Positions 27,171 through 36,839 of a DNA stretch of 64,000 bases are shown in pieces (position 1 is the stretch's first letter; each line of letters starts with the position of its first letter). The DNA is from Stakelama saccharophila (GTDB lineage Bacteria > Pseudomonadota > Alphaproteobacteria > Sphingomonadales > Sphingomonadaceae). The position numbers and the translations under genes are program-made. The notes under the pieces were generated by a model that made no database searches, was not told where the DNA came from, and saw only the letters and a program-made list of their open reading frames with translations. The stretch covers positions 186,001 through 250,000 of the forward strand of contig NZ_CP135076.1 of NCBI RefSeq assembly GCF_032229225.1, read 5' to 3'.

Positions 27171-27961
27171 CAGTCGTTCAGCCCTGCCTTTTCCTTGCCG
27201 GCGATCGCGGCGCGGCCGCGGGGGCCGTTGAAATATTCCTGAATCCAGGGATGGTCGGTCGCCAGCAATTCGTCGATGGTTCCCACGGCAATCACCTTCC
27301 TGTCGGCGAGCACCGCCACCCGGTCGCAGATCGCATAGAGTGTATCCAGATCGTGCGTGATCAGAAAGACCGTCAACCCCAACGTCTTCTGCAGCGATCG
27401 GGTGAGTTCGTCGAATGCCGCCGCGCCGATCGGGTCGAGCCCGGCGGTGGGTTCGTCGAGAAAGAGGAGATCGGGATCGAGCGCCAGCGCTCTTGCCAGG
27501 CCGGCGCGCTTCCTCATGCCGCCGGACAACTCGGCCGGAAATTTCGGCCCGGCATCGGGCGACAGCCCGGTCATCACGATCTTGTACGCCGCAATCTGGT
27601 CGAGCAGCGCGAGGTCCAGGCCGGGATAGAATTCGCGCAGCGGCACCTGGACGTTTTCCGCCACGGTGAGCGTGGAAAACAAGGCCCCGCCCTGGAACAG
27701 CACGCCCCAGCGCTTGCGGATCTCGACCGCCTCGGTCTCGTCGCGGTCCAGCGCCTGCTCGCCGAACACGGTCACTTCGCCCTCGTCGGGGGTCTGCAAG
27801 CCGATGATGGAACGCATCAGCACGGACTTGCCCGTGCCGGACCCGCCGACGACGCCCAGGATCTCTCCTTTGCGGACGTCGAGATCGAGGTCCTCATGGA
27901 CCACCTGCTCGCCGAAGCTGTTGCGCAAGGCCCGCACGCGGATGACGGGATCGTCGCTCAT
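27170..27961 (-). CDS. ABC transporter ATP-binding protein (MlaF-like)
   Basis: 263 aa. Walker A GGSGTGKS at 39-46, signature LSGGM at 145-149, Walker B LLFLDE ending at Glu170, and switch His in LITHDLD. The C-terminal extension (WIQEYFNGPRGRAAIAGKEK) is typical of MlaF-type ATPases, where it contacts a partner. ATG at 27961 overlaps the permease stop (ATGA), and its own stop overlaps the MlaD-like start, so stoichiometric translation is likely. Energises lipid transfer at the inner membrane. Confidence 0.95.
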   Translation of the reverse strand: MSDDPVIRVRALRNSFGEQVVHEDLDLDVRKGEILGVVGGSGTGKSVLMRSIIGLQTPDEGEVTVFGEQALDRDETEAVEIRKRWGVLFQGGALFSTLTVAENVQVPLREFYPGLDLALLDQIAAYKIVMTGLSPDAGPKFPAELSGGMRKRAGLARALALDPDLLFLDEPTAGLDPIGAAAFDELTRSLQKTLGLTVFLITHDLDTLYAICDRVAVLADRKVIAVGTIDELLATDHPWIQEYFNGPRGRAAIAGKEKAGLND

Positions 27962-29067
27962 ATCCACCCGATCCATGTGAAGAACACGGCGAAGAAGGCG
28001 TCCAGGACGATGACGAGGAAGATGGCCTGGACGACCGCGGCCGTGGTGCGCAGGCCGACCTGCTCGGCATCCGATTCGACCAGCATGCCCTGGAAGCAGC
28101 CGGCGATGGCGATGATCAACCCGAACACCGGCGCCTTCACCAGGCTGACATACAGATCGGTGATCGGCACCACCTCGCGGATACGCTGGACGAAGGTGAC
28201 GGGCGAGATGCCGAGCGACGCCCAGCACAGCAATCCGCCGCCGATGATCGCGACCAGCGAAGCGTAGAAGCTCAAAAGCGGCATCATCAGCACGCAGGAA
28301 AACACCCGCGGCAGCACCAGCGCCTCCATCGGCGAGACGCCGATGGTCCGCATGGCGTCGACCTCCTCGGTCAGCTTCATCGTGCCGAGCTGGGCGGCGA
28401 AGGCCGAGCCCGACCGGCCCGCAACCATGATAGCGGTCATCAGCACGCCGAGTTCGCGCAGGGTGATGCGCCCGACCAGGTTGATGGTGAAGACCTCCGC
28501 GCCGAACTGGCGAAGCTGCACCGCGCCCTGCTGCGCGATGACGATGCCGATCAGGAAGCTCATCAGCCCGATGATGCCGAGCGCGGACACGCCCACCACC
28601 TCGAACCGGTGGACCGTCGCGTTGAACCGGAACCGGCTGGGATGCCGCGCCACCTTGATCAGCGCGAGCGTGGTGGCGCCGAGAAAGGCCAGCAACCCCA
28701 CCATCGTGTTGAGCGCGGTAAGCGTCGCCTCGCCGATCTCGCCCAGCAGGCGGATGAAGGCGTTGGCCGGCTCTTGCGGGCGCGCGACCGGGCGGTCGGC
28801 CTCGCCCACCTGGTCGAGCAGGCGGGCATGATCGTCCTTCAGGCCGTCCACCGGCGCGCCGTGTTTTTCCGCCACGCGGTGGATCAGCCACGCCCCGATC
28901 GTGTCGAGCCGGTCGATCCCGCTGCAATCGACACGATCGACCGGGCCGTCATAGGATTCGAGCCGCTGCGGGAAATCCCCCAGACAAGCGAGCACCAGGG
29001 GTCCCGAAACCCTGAGCGTCGTGCCGCCGTCGCGCTGCTCCGTCGTGAAATCGGGTGCTGCCGTCAT
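27958..29067 (-). CDS. MlaE family lipid ABC transporter permease with N-terminal STAS-like domain
   Basis: 369 aa from the ATG at 29067. The first 110 residues form a soluble STAS/MlaB-like domain (TLRVSGPLVLACLGDFPQRL then VDCSGIDRLDTIGAWLI). The remainder is an MlaE permease with five or six membrane helices and the conserved VFTINLVGRITLRELGVLMT and GRSGSAFAAQLGTMK coupling region. The fusion dispenses with a separate MlaB. First gene of the operon, divergent from the HAD hydrolase with 62 bp between starts. Confidence 0.93.
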   Translation of the reverse strand: MTAAPDFTTEQRDGGTTLRVSGPLVLACLGDFPQRLESYDGPVDRVDCSGIDRLDTIGAWLIHRVAEKHGAPVDGLKDDHARLLDQVGEADRPVARPQEPANAFIRLLGEIGEATLTALNTMVGLLAFLGATTLALIKVARHPSRFRFNATVHRFEVVGVSALGIIGLMSFLIGIVIAQQGAVQLRQFGAEVFTINLVGRITLRELGVLMTAIMVAGRSGSAFAAQLGTMKLTEEVDAMRTIGVSPMEALVLPRVFSCVLMMPLLSFYASLVAIIGGGLLCWASLGISPVTFVQRIREVVPITDLYVSLVKAPVFGLIIAIAGCFQGMLVESDAEQVGLRTTAAVVQAIFLVIVLDAFFAVFFTWIGWI

Positions 29068-29129
29068 CGCGTGCCTCCATCGGGCATTTGCGCTGGCACG
29101 GCAAGGAGCTTGGCGTTTAGGGGGGAGAA

Positions 29130-29801
29130 ATGAATCTCGCCATCTACGACATGGACCGCACGATAACGCGGGCGCCGACATGGACGCCGTTCCTCATCCA
29201 CGCCGCGCGCCGGCGGGCACCCTGGCGGCTGGCGCTGCTGCCGGTCGCCATCGGCGGGATGCTCGCTTATGCCGGCAAGCTCATCGATCGCGGCACGCTG
29301 AAACAGTTCACGCACCGGCTGATGATCGGCGGCTCGCTGTCCCCGGCGGAGCGCATGCAGCTTGCCGACGCCTTTGCAGACGCCGTCATCGCCACCGGCA
29401 TCTTCACCGAAGCCCGCACGCGGATCCGCGCCGACCATCAGGCGGGCTACCGGCTGGTGCTCGCCACCGCGTCCTACCGCTTCTATGCCGAAGCGATCGC
29501 CGAACGCCTCGGCTTCGACGCCGTCGTCGCCACCGAATCGCATTTCGCCGAAAGCGGGGACCTGCTGCCGCGTATCGCGGGAGAAAATTGCTACGGCATC
29601 GCCAAGCTGCGCATGGTCGAAAGCTGGATGGCGCAGGGCGGCATCGCCCGCGGCGACGCGCACATCCGCTTCTATTCCGACCATGTGTCCGATGCGCCGG
29701 TGCTCGAATGGGCGGACGAGGCGTTCGCGGTCAACGCCCACGGCCCGCTGCGCCGCCTCGCGCGCGAACGCGGCTGGCCCTGTCTCGACTGGGAGCACTG
29801 A
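29130..29801 (+). CDS. HAD-IB family hydrolase (SerB-like phosphatase)
   Basis: 223 aa. HAD motif I AIYDMDRTI (Asp7 nucleophile, Asp9), motif II LATASYRFY, motif III/IV FYSDHVSDAPVLEWADEAF. This is the HAD-IB subgroup that includes phosphoserine phosphatase-like enzymes. Substrate unknown. A hydrophobic stretch at about 30-45 (APWRLALLPVAIGGMLAYAG) matches the helical cap insertion seen in these proteins. RBS GGGGGGAGAA just before the ATG at 29130. Convergent with the DUF445 gene. Confidence 0.88.
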   Translation: MNLAIYDMDRTITRAPTWTPFLIHAARRRAPWRLALLPVAIGGMLAYAGKLIDRGTLKQFTHRLMIGGSLSPAERMQLADAFADAVIATGIFTEARTRIRADHQAGYRLVLATASYRFYAEAIAERLGFDAVVATESHFAESGDLLPRIAGENCYGIAKLRMVESWMAQGGIARGDAHIRFYSDHVSDAPVLEWADEAFAVNAHGPLRRLARERGWPCLDWEH

Positions 29802-29809
29802 CCGCCGGA

Positions 29810-31072
29810 TCACAAGACGACATCGACCACATGGATGGCCAGGCCGACAAGTCCGCCGACCAGCGTGCCGTTTATACGGATATATTGCAGGTCGCGCCCC
29901 ACCGCATTTTCCAGCCGGTCGGTGACGGTTCGCGTGTCCCAGCCGCGAACGGTGTCCGACACCAGCCGGACGATCCCGTCGCCGTAATCCGCCGCCGCGC
30001 CGGCCACCGCGCGGCGGGCGAAGCGGTTGATGGTACGCCGCAACCGGCGATCGGCCTGCAACGTCTCGCCCAACTGGCGCAAAGCCTCGCCGAACTGGCC
30101 GGCAAAGGCGGCGTCGGGACTGCGCACCATCTTCAGCAGCCCCGCACGCGAGCGTTCCCACACACCCATCCACCAGCGCTCCACGGCCGGGTTGTCGAGG
30201 ATCTCCGCCTTGATCGCAAATACGCGCTCGCGCATCGCCGGATCGAAGCGCAGGTCCTCGGCCAGCCGGACCAGCCCCTCTTCGGCCTTGCTGCGAAGCG
30301 GATGCGCCGGATCGTCGGCCATGTCGGCGATCAGCTTGTGCAACCCGTCGATGATCTTGTTCGCCAGCGTCTCGTCCAGGCCGGTCCAGCGCAGGACGGC
30401 GCCGGCGCGGGCATGGACCATGTCGCGCACCAGATGCTCGTTCGATTCCAGGGTCTTGTCGGCCCAGCGGATGATGCCGTCGAGGATCGGCGCGTGCCGC
30501 CCCTCGGCCATCGCCGCGTCCAGCGCCTGGCCGAGCATCGGCGCGATGTCGAGTTCGCGCAGCCGCTCCGCCAGCGCCGTCTTCGCCATGCCGCCCAGCC
30601 GCTCCTGGTCGAGCGCTTCCAGCATGTCGGCGATCAGCCGCGACGCCCCCCGCCACAGCCGGCCGCGCTCCGGCGGGTCGGCAAGAAACCGGCCGGCCGC
30701 GGCGGCGACATCGGCGCGGTGCATACGCCGCGCCACCACCGCGGGCGTCAGGAAATTGTCGCGCAGGAACAGCGCCAGCGTGTCGCCGATCCGGTCCTTG
30801 TTGCGCGGAATGATCGCGGTATGCGGGATCGGCAGGCCGAGCGGATGCCGGAACAGCGCCGTGACCGCGAACCAGTCCGCCAGCCCGCCCACCATCGCCG
30901 CCTCGGCGAAGGCCTGCACGAATCCCCAGGCCGGATGGCCGCCCGCCTGCGACCGCGCCAGCAGAAACAGCGCCGCCATCACGACCAGCAGCGCAGCGGC
31001 GATGCGGCGCATCCGGATCAGTGCGGCGGGAACCCCGTCCACGGGCGTGCGGACGGCCTTGGCGTTCGTCAT
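29810..31072 (-). CDS. DUF445 domain-containing membrane protein
   Basis: 420 aa. N-terminal membrane helix (IAAALLVVMAALFLLA), the DUF445 start GWGFVQAFAEAAMVGGLADW, then FAVTALFRHPLGLPIPHTAI and IIPRNKDRIGDTL. The long helical middle is followed by a second membrane segment near the C-terminus (LVGGLVGLAIHVVDVV). The family is widespread but uncharacterised; the topology suggests a periplasmic helical domain held by two membrane anchors. I chose ATG at 31072; earlier starts add an unrelated basic stretch. Confidence 0.88.
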   Translation of the reverse strand: MTNAKAVRTPVDGVPAALIRMRRIAAALLVVMAALFLLARSQAGGHPAWGFVQAFAEAAMVGGLADWFAVTALFRHPLGLPIPHTAIIPRNKDRIGDTLALFLRDNFLTPAVVARRMHRADVAAAAGRFLADPPERGRLWRGASRLIADMLEALDQERLGGMAKTALAERLRELDIAPMLGQALDAAMAEGRHAPILDGIIRWADKTLESNEHLVRDMVHARAGAVLRWTGLDETLANKIIDGLHKLIADMADDPAHPLRSKAEEGLVRLAEDLRFDPAMRERVFAIKAEILDNPAVERWWMGVWERSRAGLLKMVRSPDAAFAGQFGEALRQLGETLQADRRLRRTINRFARRAVAGAAADYGDGIVRLVSDTVRGWDTRTVTDRLENAVGRDLQYIRINGTLVGGLVGLAIHVVDVVL

Positions 31073-31103
31073 GCTCGAAACAATCCCCGAAACCGGGGAA
31101 GGT

Positions 31104-34100
31104 TCACTCCGCCGGCTGCGATCCCGCGCCATCGTCGCCATGGCCGATCCGGCCGCCGCGCTGATACTCGATCGCCGGACCCGCGCCATGTTCGTCGCCG
31201 GGGCGATAGGTGAGCAACCGGCGCGACAGCCGCGGCCCGATCCAGCGCTCGATTCCGACCGCGAGCGAGAAGGTGGCAGGCACGATCAGCAGCGTCAGGA
31301 ACGTCGACAGCGCCAGCCCGCCGATCACGACGATGCCCATGGGCGCGCGCCAGGACGAATCGCCCTGCAGCGACAGCGCCGTCGGCACCATGCCGGCGAT
31401 CATCGCGACCGTCGTCATCAGGATCGGCTGCGCCCGCTTGTGCCCGGCTTCCAGGATGGCGTCGAACTTCGACACCCCTTTCTGCATCTCCTCCAGCGCG
31501 AAATCGACGAGCAGGATGGAATTCTTGGCGACGATGCCGAGCAGCATCAGCAGGCCGATATAGACCGGCATGGACAGCGAATGGCCGGTGATGAGCAGCG
31601 CCAGCCCACCGCCCAGCGGCGCCAGCAGCAGCGAGCCCATGTTCACGAAGGGCGGCATCACCCGCTTGTAGAGCAGGATCAGCACCGCGAAGACCAGCAG
31701 GACGCCGGAAATGACCGCCACGATGAAGTTGTTGATCATCTCCTGCTGCCACTTGGCCTGGCCCAGCGTCATCTCGTGCACGCCGAGCGGCAGGTTCTGC
31801 ATGATCGGCAGGTTGTGGATCTGCGCCATCGCCTGGCCGGAGACCACGCCGGGCGCCAGGTCGGCGCCCACCAGCATCTTGCGCTCCAGATTGGTGCGCT
31901 CGATCTTCGTCGGCCCCGCGCCGAAGCCGATATCGGCGACGACGTGCAGCGGGACGGTGCCGCCGGTCTGCGTCTGGACGGGCAGGTTGCGGATGTTGGA
32001 CAGGCGCTCGCGCGCATTCTCGCTCAGCGCCACGCGGATGGGGATCTGCCGGTCCGACAGCGAGAAACGGGCGCTGTTCTGGTCGATGTCGCCCAGCGTC
32101 GCGATGCGGATGGCGCTGGACAGCGCCGCCGTCGTGACGCCCAGGTCGGCGGCCAGGTCCATGCGCGGCTTGATGGTGATCTCCGGCCGTTGCAGGTCGC
32201 CCACGACGCGCGGCGCCACCACGGTGGAAAGCCCGGACATCTGCTGCATCAGCGTATTGGCGGTCTCTTCCAGTTGCCTGGGGTCCTCGCCGCCCAGGGT
32301 GATGGTGAGGTCGCGGCCGCTGGACCCCCAGCCGTTCTGCGACTGGAAGTGGACCCGTGCATCGGGAATGGCGGTCAGTTGCGGCGCCAGGCCGCGTTCG
32401 AACTCGATGCTCGACATTTCGCGCTCGTCGGACAGCATCGCCACCACCCGGCCGTTGCCGACATAGGTGCGCGCATAGGTGTCGGTGACGATCGGCTGCT
32501 TCGACAACAGGCGATCCACCCGGTCGACCACCGCCTGCGTCTGCTCCAGCGTCGTACCCGGCACCATCTCGATGACGGCCGTGGAATTGTCGCGATCCTC
32601 CGTCGGCTGGAATTCCTTCGGCAGCATGGCGAAACTGACGATCGTCAGGAGGAAGGCCACGGCGCCCATGCCGACGATCCACATCCGGTGGTCGAAGATC
32701 GGCGACACCAGCTTGCGCCATCCGCCCTTCGCCGCCAGCGCTTTCGCCCGGCGCGAATCCAGCGTCCAGCGCAGGACGCGCACATACCAGCGGACGGCGG
32801 GGCCGTCGCCATGCTCCTGATGCCCGTGCGCCTTCAGGAAATAGGCCGCGATCATGGGCGTGATGAGGCGCGCGACAGCCAGGCTCATCAGCACCGCCGC
32901 GACCACGGTCAGGCCGAAATTCTTGAAGAACTGCCCGGAAATGCCCGGCATCAGCCCGACGGGAAGAAATACCGCGACGATCGACATGGTCGTCGCCAGC
33001 ACCGCGACGCCGATCTCGTCGGCCGCGTCGATCGAGGCCTGATAGGCCGATTTGCCCATGCGCATGTGGCGCACGATATTCTCGATCTCGACGATCGCGT
33101 CGTCGACCAGCACGCCCGCGACCAGGCTCAGCGCCAGCAGCGTCATGTTGTTGAGCGTGAAGCCCATCATGTCCATGAACCAGAAGCTGGGTATCGCGGA
33201 CAGCGGGATGGCGAGCGCGGAAATCAGCGTCGCGCGCCAGTCGCGCAGGAACAGGAACACCACGACAACGGCCAGGAGCGCGCCTTCCCAAAGGGCGTCG
33301 ATCGCGGTGTGATACTGCTCCTCGGCATATTTCGAATCGTTGAACAACAACTCGAAATGCACTTGCGGATTGCGCTTTTCGAGTTCCTTCAGCTTGTCCT
33401 GGGTGGCGTGATACACCTCGACGTCCGATGCGCCCTTGGTGCGCTTGATGTCGAAGGCCAGCACCTCCTTGCCGTCGAACTTCGCGGAATTGCGCTTCTC
33501 GGCATAGAGGTCCTTCACCTCCGCAATATCGCCGAGCTGCACCGTCCGGCCATCGCCGATGGCGATGCGCGTCTGCGCCAGGCCGCGTGCGCTTTCCGCG
33601 TTGCCCAGCACCCGGACCGCCTGTTCCGATCCGGCGATTTCCGCGCGACCGCCCGCAGCGTTCAGGTTCACCTGGCGAAGCTGCTGGTTGATCTGGCTGG
33701 CGGTCAGTCCATAGGCCTGCACCTTGTCGGGATCGAGGATGACGCGGATTTCCCGGTCGACCCCGCCGATGCGCTCCACCGTCGACATGCCGGGGATTTC
33801 GAGCAGCGTCTTCGACACGGTATTGTCGACATACCAGCTCAGATCTTCCAGCGTCATGTCCTGGGCGATCGCGGTAAAGCTCGCAATGTCGTTGTCGGAT
33901 GTGTTCGCCCGGCCGACCTGCGGCTCGAGGATCCCGTCGGGAAGCTCACCGCGAATCTGGTTCACGGCCTCGCGCACGTCGTTGACGGCACGGTCGATCG
34001 GCGTGCCGATATCGAGCTGGACGACCGTTTCCGAATTGCCCTCGGTAACCGTCGAGTTGATCTCGTCGATGCCCTGCAGGTTGCGTACCGCCGCCTCGAC

Positions 34101-34307
34101 CCGGCGGGTGACCTGCGTTTCCAGCTCGCTCGGCGCGGCGCCCGGCTGGCTGATCGAAATCCACACGATCGGGAATTCGATGTCGGGCTGCTGGTTCACG
34201 TCCATCCGGTTGAAACTGACCAGTCCGGCGATCGTCAGCGCCAGGAACAGGACGATCGGCGCTACCGGATTGCGGATCGACCAGGCCGAGATTCTGCGGA
34301 AGGACAT
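31104..34307 (-). CDS. RND efflux transporter permease (HAE-1/AcrB-like class)
   Basis: 1067 aa, 12 predicted membrane helices with two large periplasmic loops. Family motifs: N-terminal RNPVAPIVLFLALTIAG, PGAAPSELETQVTRRVE, the TM4 proton-relay region GVLVDDAIVEIENI and the second-half PTALSLQGDSSWRAPMG. Exports drugs or toxic compounds by proton antiport with the adaptor encoded 5 nt upstream. No outer-membrane TolC-like gene is next to it. The tail after the last helix is hydrophilic (about 35 residues). ATG at 34307. The substrate is unknown. Confidence 0.95.
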   Translation of the reverse strand: MSFRRISAWSIRNPVAPIVLFLALTIAGLVSFNRMDVNQQPDIEFPIVWISISQPGAAPSELETQVTRRVEAAVRNLQGIDEINSTVTEGNSETVVQLDIGTPIDRAVNDVREAVNQIRGELPDGILEPQVGRANTSDNDIASFTAIAQDMTLEDLSWYVDNTVSKTLLEIPGMSTVERIGGVDREIRVILDPDKVQAYGLTASQINQQLRQVNLNAAGGRAEIAGSEQAVRVLGNAESARGLAQTRIAIGDGRTVQLGDIAEVKDLYAEKRNSAKFDGKEVLAFDIKRTKGASDVEVYHATQDKLKELEKRNPQVHFELLFNDSKYAEEQYHTAIDALWEGALLAVVVVFLFLRDWRATLISALAIPLSAIPSFWFMDMMGFTLNNMTLLALSLVAGVLVDDAIVEIENIVRHMRMGKSAYQASIDAADEIGVAVLATTMSIVAVFLPVGLMPGISGQFFKNFGLTVVAAVLMSLAVARLITPMIAAYFLKAHGHQEHGDGPAVRWYVRVLRWTLDSRRAKALAAKGGWRKLVSPIFDHRMWIVGMGAVAFLLTIVSFAMLPKEFQPTEDRDNSTAVIEMVPGTTLEQTQAVVDRVDRLLSKQPIVTDTYARTYVGNGRVVAMLSDEREMSSIEFERGLAPQLTAIPDARVHFQSQNGWGSSGRDLTITLGGEDPRQLEETANTLMQQMSGLSTVVAPRVVGDLQRPEITIKPRMDLAADLGVTTAALSSAIRIATLGDIDQNSARFSLSDRQIPIRVALSENARERLSNIRNLPVQTQTGGTVPLHVVADIGFGAGPTKIERTNLERKMLVGADLAPGVVSGQAMAQIHNLPIMQNLPLGVHEMTLGQAKWQQEMINNFIVAVISGVLLVFAVLILLYKRVMPPFVNMGSLLLAPLGGGLALLITGHSLSMPVYIGLLMLLGIVAKNSILLVDFALEEMQKGVSKFDAILEAGHKRAQPILMTTVAMIAGMVPTALSLQGDSSWRAPMGIVVIGGLALSTFLTLLIVPATFSLAVGIERWIGPRLSRRLLTYRPGDEHGAGPAIEYQRGGRIGHGDDGAGSQPAE

Positions 34308-34312
34308 GAGCG

Positions 34313-35500
34313 TCAGCGCTCCATCTTGACCAGGTTGGGCTTCACTTCCTGCCCAGGGCTCAGAAAGGCGCCGGCCGACAGCACGACCCGCTCGTCCCCC
34401 TTCAGCCCGGACGCGATCGAGACGCCCTCGTCCGATACCTCGCCGATCGTCACGCCGCGGCGGACGGCCCGGTTCTTTGCATCCAGCACATAGACGTAAT
34501 TGCCCTTGTTATCGCTCAGAACCGCCGATTCCGGCAGGATGGGATTGTCCGATGCACCCGCGATGATCCGCGCGCTGGCGAACCCGCCGGGCCGCAGCGC
34601 ATCGTCATAGGACAACGCGATCCGGGCGGTGCCCTGGCGCGTCTGCGGATCGATCACCGGCGAAATCTGCCAAACCTCGCCCGCGAAACTTTCTTCGGAA
34701 CCGACCGGCGTGACCTGCGCCGGATCGCCGACATGCAGGCCGGACAGATCGCTCTCGCTCAACTGCGCGAGCAATTCCATCTGCCCGCCCTTGGCGACGC
34801 GGAACAGCGTTCCGCTGCCGCTGCTGACGATCTGGCCGGGTTCGACGTTGCGCGTCAGCACCAGGCCGGCGGCCGGCGCACGGATATCGAGCCGCGCGTT
34901 GCGCGCCCGCGCCTCGTCGAGCTGGGCCTGCGCCACGCGAACCTGCGCCGCCGCCGCGTCGCGGGTCGCGGTCTTGTTGTCGATATCGGCCTTGGAGATG
35001 AAGCCGCGGTCGATCAGTTGCTTCGCCCGGTCCAGGTTGGCCTGGGCGAGCTGGGCGTCGGCCTGGGCCGCGCGCACCTGCGCCCTGAGCGATTCGACCG
35101 TCTGGCTCTGCACCGACCGGTCGACGCGGGCGAGCACCTGGTTCGCCTTCACCCAGTCGCCGGGCTCGACCAGCACATCCGTTACCCGTCCGCCTTCCCC
35201 GGCGACGCCCACGGGCATCTCGCGCCGCGCCGCGATCGAGCCGGTGCCGGTGACGACCCGGCGCACGTTGCTGGTGCCGGGCCGGGCGACGCTGACGCGC
35301 GGGATCTGCGCATCCGCCGCCTCTTCCGCCGACGGGCCGGCCGGCCCCTCGCCACTACCGGAGGTGAAGAAGGCGAGCGCGACGATGATCACCGCGGCGG
35401 CGATCGCGCCGATGATCCACCAGCGACGCCGCGAAGCTCCGCCCTCGCCGGGAAGGGCGAGAGGCTCGTCCTGGTCGATCCTGTTCGATTCGTAGTTCAT
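34313..35500 (-). CDS. RND efflux periplasmic adaptor (membrane fusion protein)
   Basis: 395 aa. Inner-membrane anchor at about 27-46 (WWIIGAIAAAVIIVALAFF) preceded by an unusually long acidic cytoplasmic segment. The usual order follows: lipoyl-like segment (VLVEPGDWVKANQVLARVD), a helical hairpin (AQADAQLAQANLDRAKQLID and mirror), beta barrel and membrane-proximal domain (VYVLDAKNRAVRRGVTIGEV). ATG at 35500; a start at 35578 would have no homology. First gene of a two-gene efflux operon with the RND permease. Confidence 0.94.
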   Translation of the reverse strand: MNYESNRIDQDEPLALPGEGGASRRRWWIIGAIAAAVIIVALAFFTSGSGEGPAGPSAEEAADAQIPRVSVARPGTSNVRRVVTGTGSIAARREMPVGVAGEGGRVTDVLVEPGDWVKANQVLARVDRSVQSQTVESLRAQVRAAQADAQLAQANLDRAKQLIDRGFISKADIDNKTATRDAAAAQVRVAQAQLDEARARNARLDIRAPAAGLVLTRNVEPGQIVSSGSGTLFRVAKGGQMELLAQLSESDLSGLHVGDPAQVTPVGSEESFAGEVWQISPVIDPQTRQGTARIALSYDDALRPGGFASARIIAGASDNPILPESAVLSDNKGNYVYVLDAKNRAVRRGVTIGEVSDEGVSIASGLKGDERVVLSAGAFLSPGQEVKPNLVKMER

Positions 35501-35551
35501 TCGCGACACGTCCCGTATCGGCCCCTCTATCGCCGGTTGCTGCCGAGCTGT

Positions 35552-35578
35552 ATTATATGAATAAGTCACCAGCGGCAA
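35552..35578 (-). promoter_or_regulatory. Candidate promoter for the RND efflux operon
   Basis: On the minus strand TATAAT (35557-35552), an exact consensus -10 in an otherwise GC-rich region, preceded by TTGCCG at 35578-35573. The spacer is 15 nt, shorter than the preferred 17, so the -35 is doubtful. The -10 lies about 50 nt before the adaptor ATG. Confidence 0.4.
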
Positions 35579-35726
35579 GCCTGCTGATCGGGCGGCTTGC
35601 GATGCCCGCTTTCCCGCCCTTCCGCAAGCATGTGGGGCATGGCGGGACGAATTCGGTTACGGTTCATCCCCGGTTGGGTCCGTCATGGCACACCAGCTAT
35701 CTATCACGATCAGGAGGACGAAGACG

Positions 35727-36449
35727 ATGCAGAAAAGTCTCATGTTGATCGGTGCCGCGATATTGTGCGCGCCGGTGGCGTCGGCGCGGGCGCAGGACAC
35801 CGCGCCCGGCCTGAGCGTGCCCGCGGGCAGCACCCTGCTGGAAGTCAGCGCGGAGGGAACGGCATCGCGCGTGCCCGACCTGGCGACGATACGCGCCGGT
35901 GTCGTGACCCAGGCGTCGACCGCGGGGGCGGCGATGCAGGCCAATGCCGATCGGATGGAGGCGGTGCTGGCCGCGCTGGATGCGGCCGGCGTCGCCGAGC
36001 GCGATATCCAGACCGCCGCAATCTCGCTCAACCCGCAATATCGTCACACCGACGACCAGCCGCCGGCCATCACCGGCTATCAGGCATCCAACAGCGTATC
36101 GGTGAAGTTCCGCGATATCGACAAGGCCGGCCCGATCCTCGACGCCCTGGTCAAGCAGGGCGCCAACCAGATCAGCGGGCCCGACCTCACGGTCGACGCG
36201 ATGGATGCCGCGCGGGACGAGGCGCGCCGCGACGCCGTCCGCCGGGCGCGGGCCAAGGCCGCGCTATATGCCCAGGCCGCCGGCCTGAAGGTGGCCCGCA
36301 TCCTGTCGATCAGCGAGGGGGCGCAATCCGCCCCGCCGCCCATGCCGGTCCATGTCATGCGGATGGAGGCCAGTTCCGCCACGACCAAGATCGCGGCCGG
36401 CCAGCAGGACGTCACCGTCGACCTGACCGTGCGCTTCCTCTTGGACTGA
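35727..36449 (+). CDS. SIMPL (DUF541) domain periplasmic protein
   Basis: 240 aa from the ATG at 35727. Signal peptide (LMLIGAAILCAPVASARA, cleavage before QDTA). SIMPL domain hallmarks: LLEVSAEGTASRVPDLATIR, the long helix ANADRMEAVLAALDAAGVAE, IQTAAISLNPQY, and the C-terminal VTVDLTVRFLL. Family members are periplasmic or exported, often oligomeric and linked to oxidative stress or signalling; exact role unknown. AGGAGG at 35711-35716 lies 10 nt before the start. Divergent from the RND operon. Confidence 0.9.
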   Translation: MQKSLMLIGAAILCAPVASARAQDTAPGLSVPAGSTLLEVSAEGTASRVPDLATIRAGVVTQASTAGAAMQANADRMEAVLAALDAAGVAERDIQTAAISLNPQYRHTDDQPPAITGYQASNSVSVKFRDIDKAGPILDALVKQGANQISGPDLTVDAMDAARDEARRDAVRRARAKAALYAQAAGLKVARILSISEGAQSAPPPMPVHVMRMEASSATTKIAAGQQDVTVDLTVRFLLD

Positions 36450-36465
36450 GGCTCCTGAAACGAAC

Positions 36466-36495
36466 CGGGGCCGGCTGCGCCTGCGGCCGGCCCCG
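36466..36495. terminator. Strong GC hairpin between convergent genes
   Basis: Perfect 10-bp stem CGGGGCCGGC/GCCGGCCCCG with a 10-nt loop, in the gap between the SIMPL gene stop (36449) and the GlsB-like gene stop (36528). On the minus strand it is followed by a weak T-rich run (TTCGTTT). Placement suggests a bidirectional terminator. Confidence 0.5.
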
Positions 36496-36527
36496 ATCGA
36501 AAAAACTCTATAACCGCGCCGGCGGCG

Positions 36528-36791
36528 TCAGCGAACCGAGCCGCGGCGGATCAGATTGACGATCGCCAGCAGGATAATGGCCCCGACGAACGACCAGAAC
36601 AGGCCAACCACGCTCAGCGTGGTGAGCGTCGCGCCCGATCCGAACAGACCCCCGACCAGATTTCCGATGAACGAACCGACGATGCCGACGACGATGTTGA
36701 GCAGGATGCCCTGCTGAGCGTCGGTGCGCATCACGATGCTGGCGAGCCAGCCGATGATTCCGCCGATGATGATGGCGATGATGATACCCAT
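36528..36791 (-). CDS. GlsB/YeaQ/YmgE family stress-associated membrane protein
   Basis: 87 aa, three hydrophobic segments with the GlsB pattern: GIIIAIIIGGIIGWLASIVM, then ILLNIVVGIVGSFIGNLVGG and WSFVGAIILLAIVNLIRRG. Short inner-membrane protein found with general stress responses. ATG at 36791 with GGAGGGAGAG upstream; a start at 36818 adds nine unrelated residues. A candidate EcfG-type promoter at 36840-36864 fits the stress link. Confidence 0.92.
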   Translation of the reverse strand: MGIIIAIIIGGIIGWLASIVMRTDAQQGILLNIVVGIVGSFIGNLVGGLFGSGATLTTLSVVGLFWSFVGAIILLAIVNLIRRGSVR

Positions 36792-36839
36792 TTGCTCTCC
36801 CTCCGTTGCGCCCCGCATGGCTGGGCGGGCAGGGGCTAG

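Noticed and set aside
30027..34493. A plus-strand frame of about 1488 codons opposite the DUF445 and RND genes
   Set aside because: Same artefact: composition is unlike a protein, no motifs, and the other strand encodes recognisable RND and DUF445 proteins throughout.
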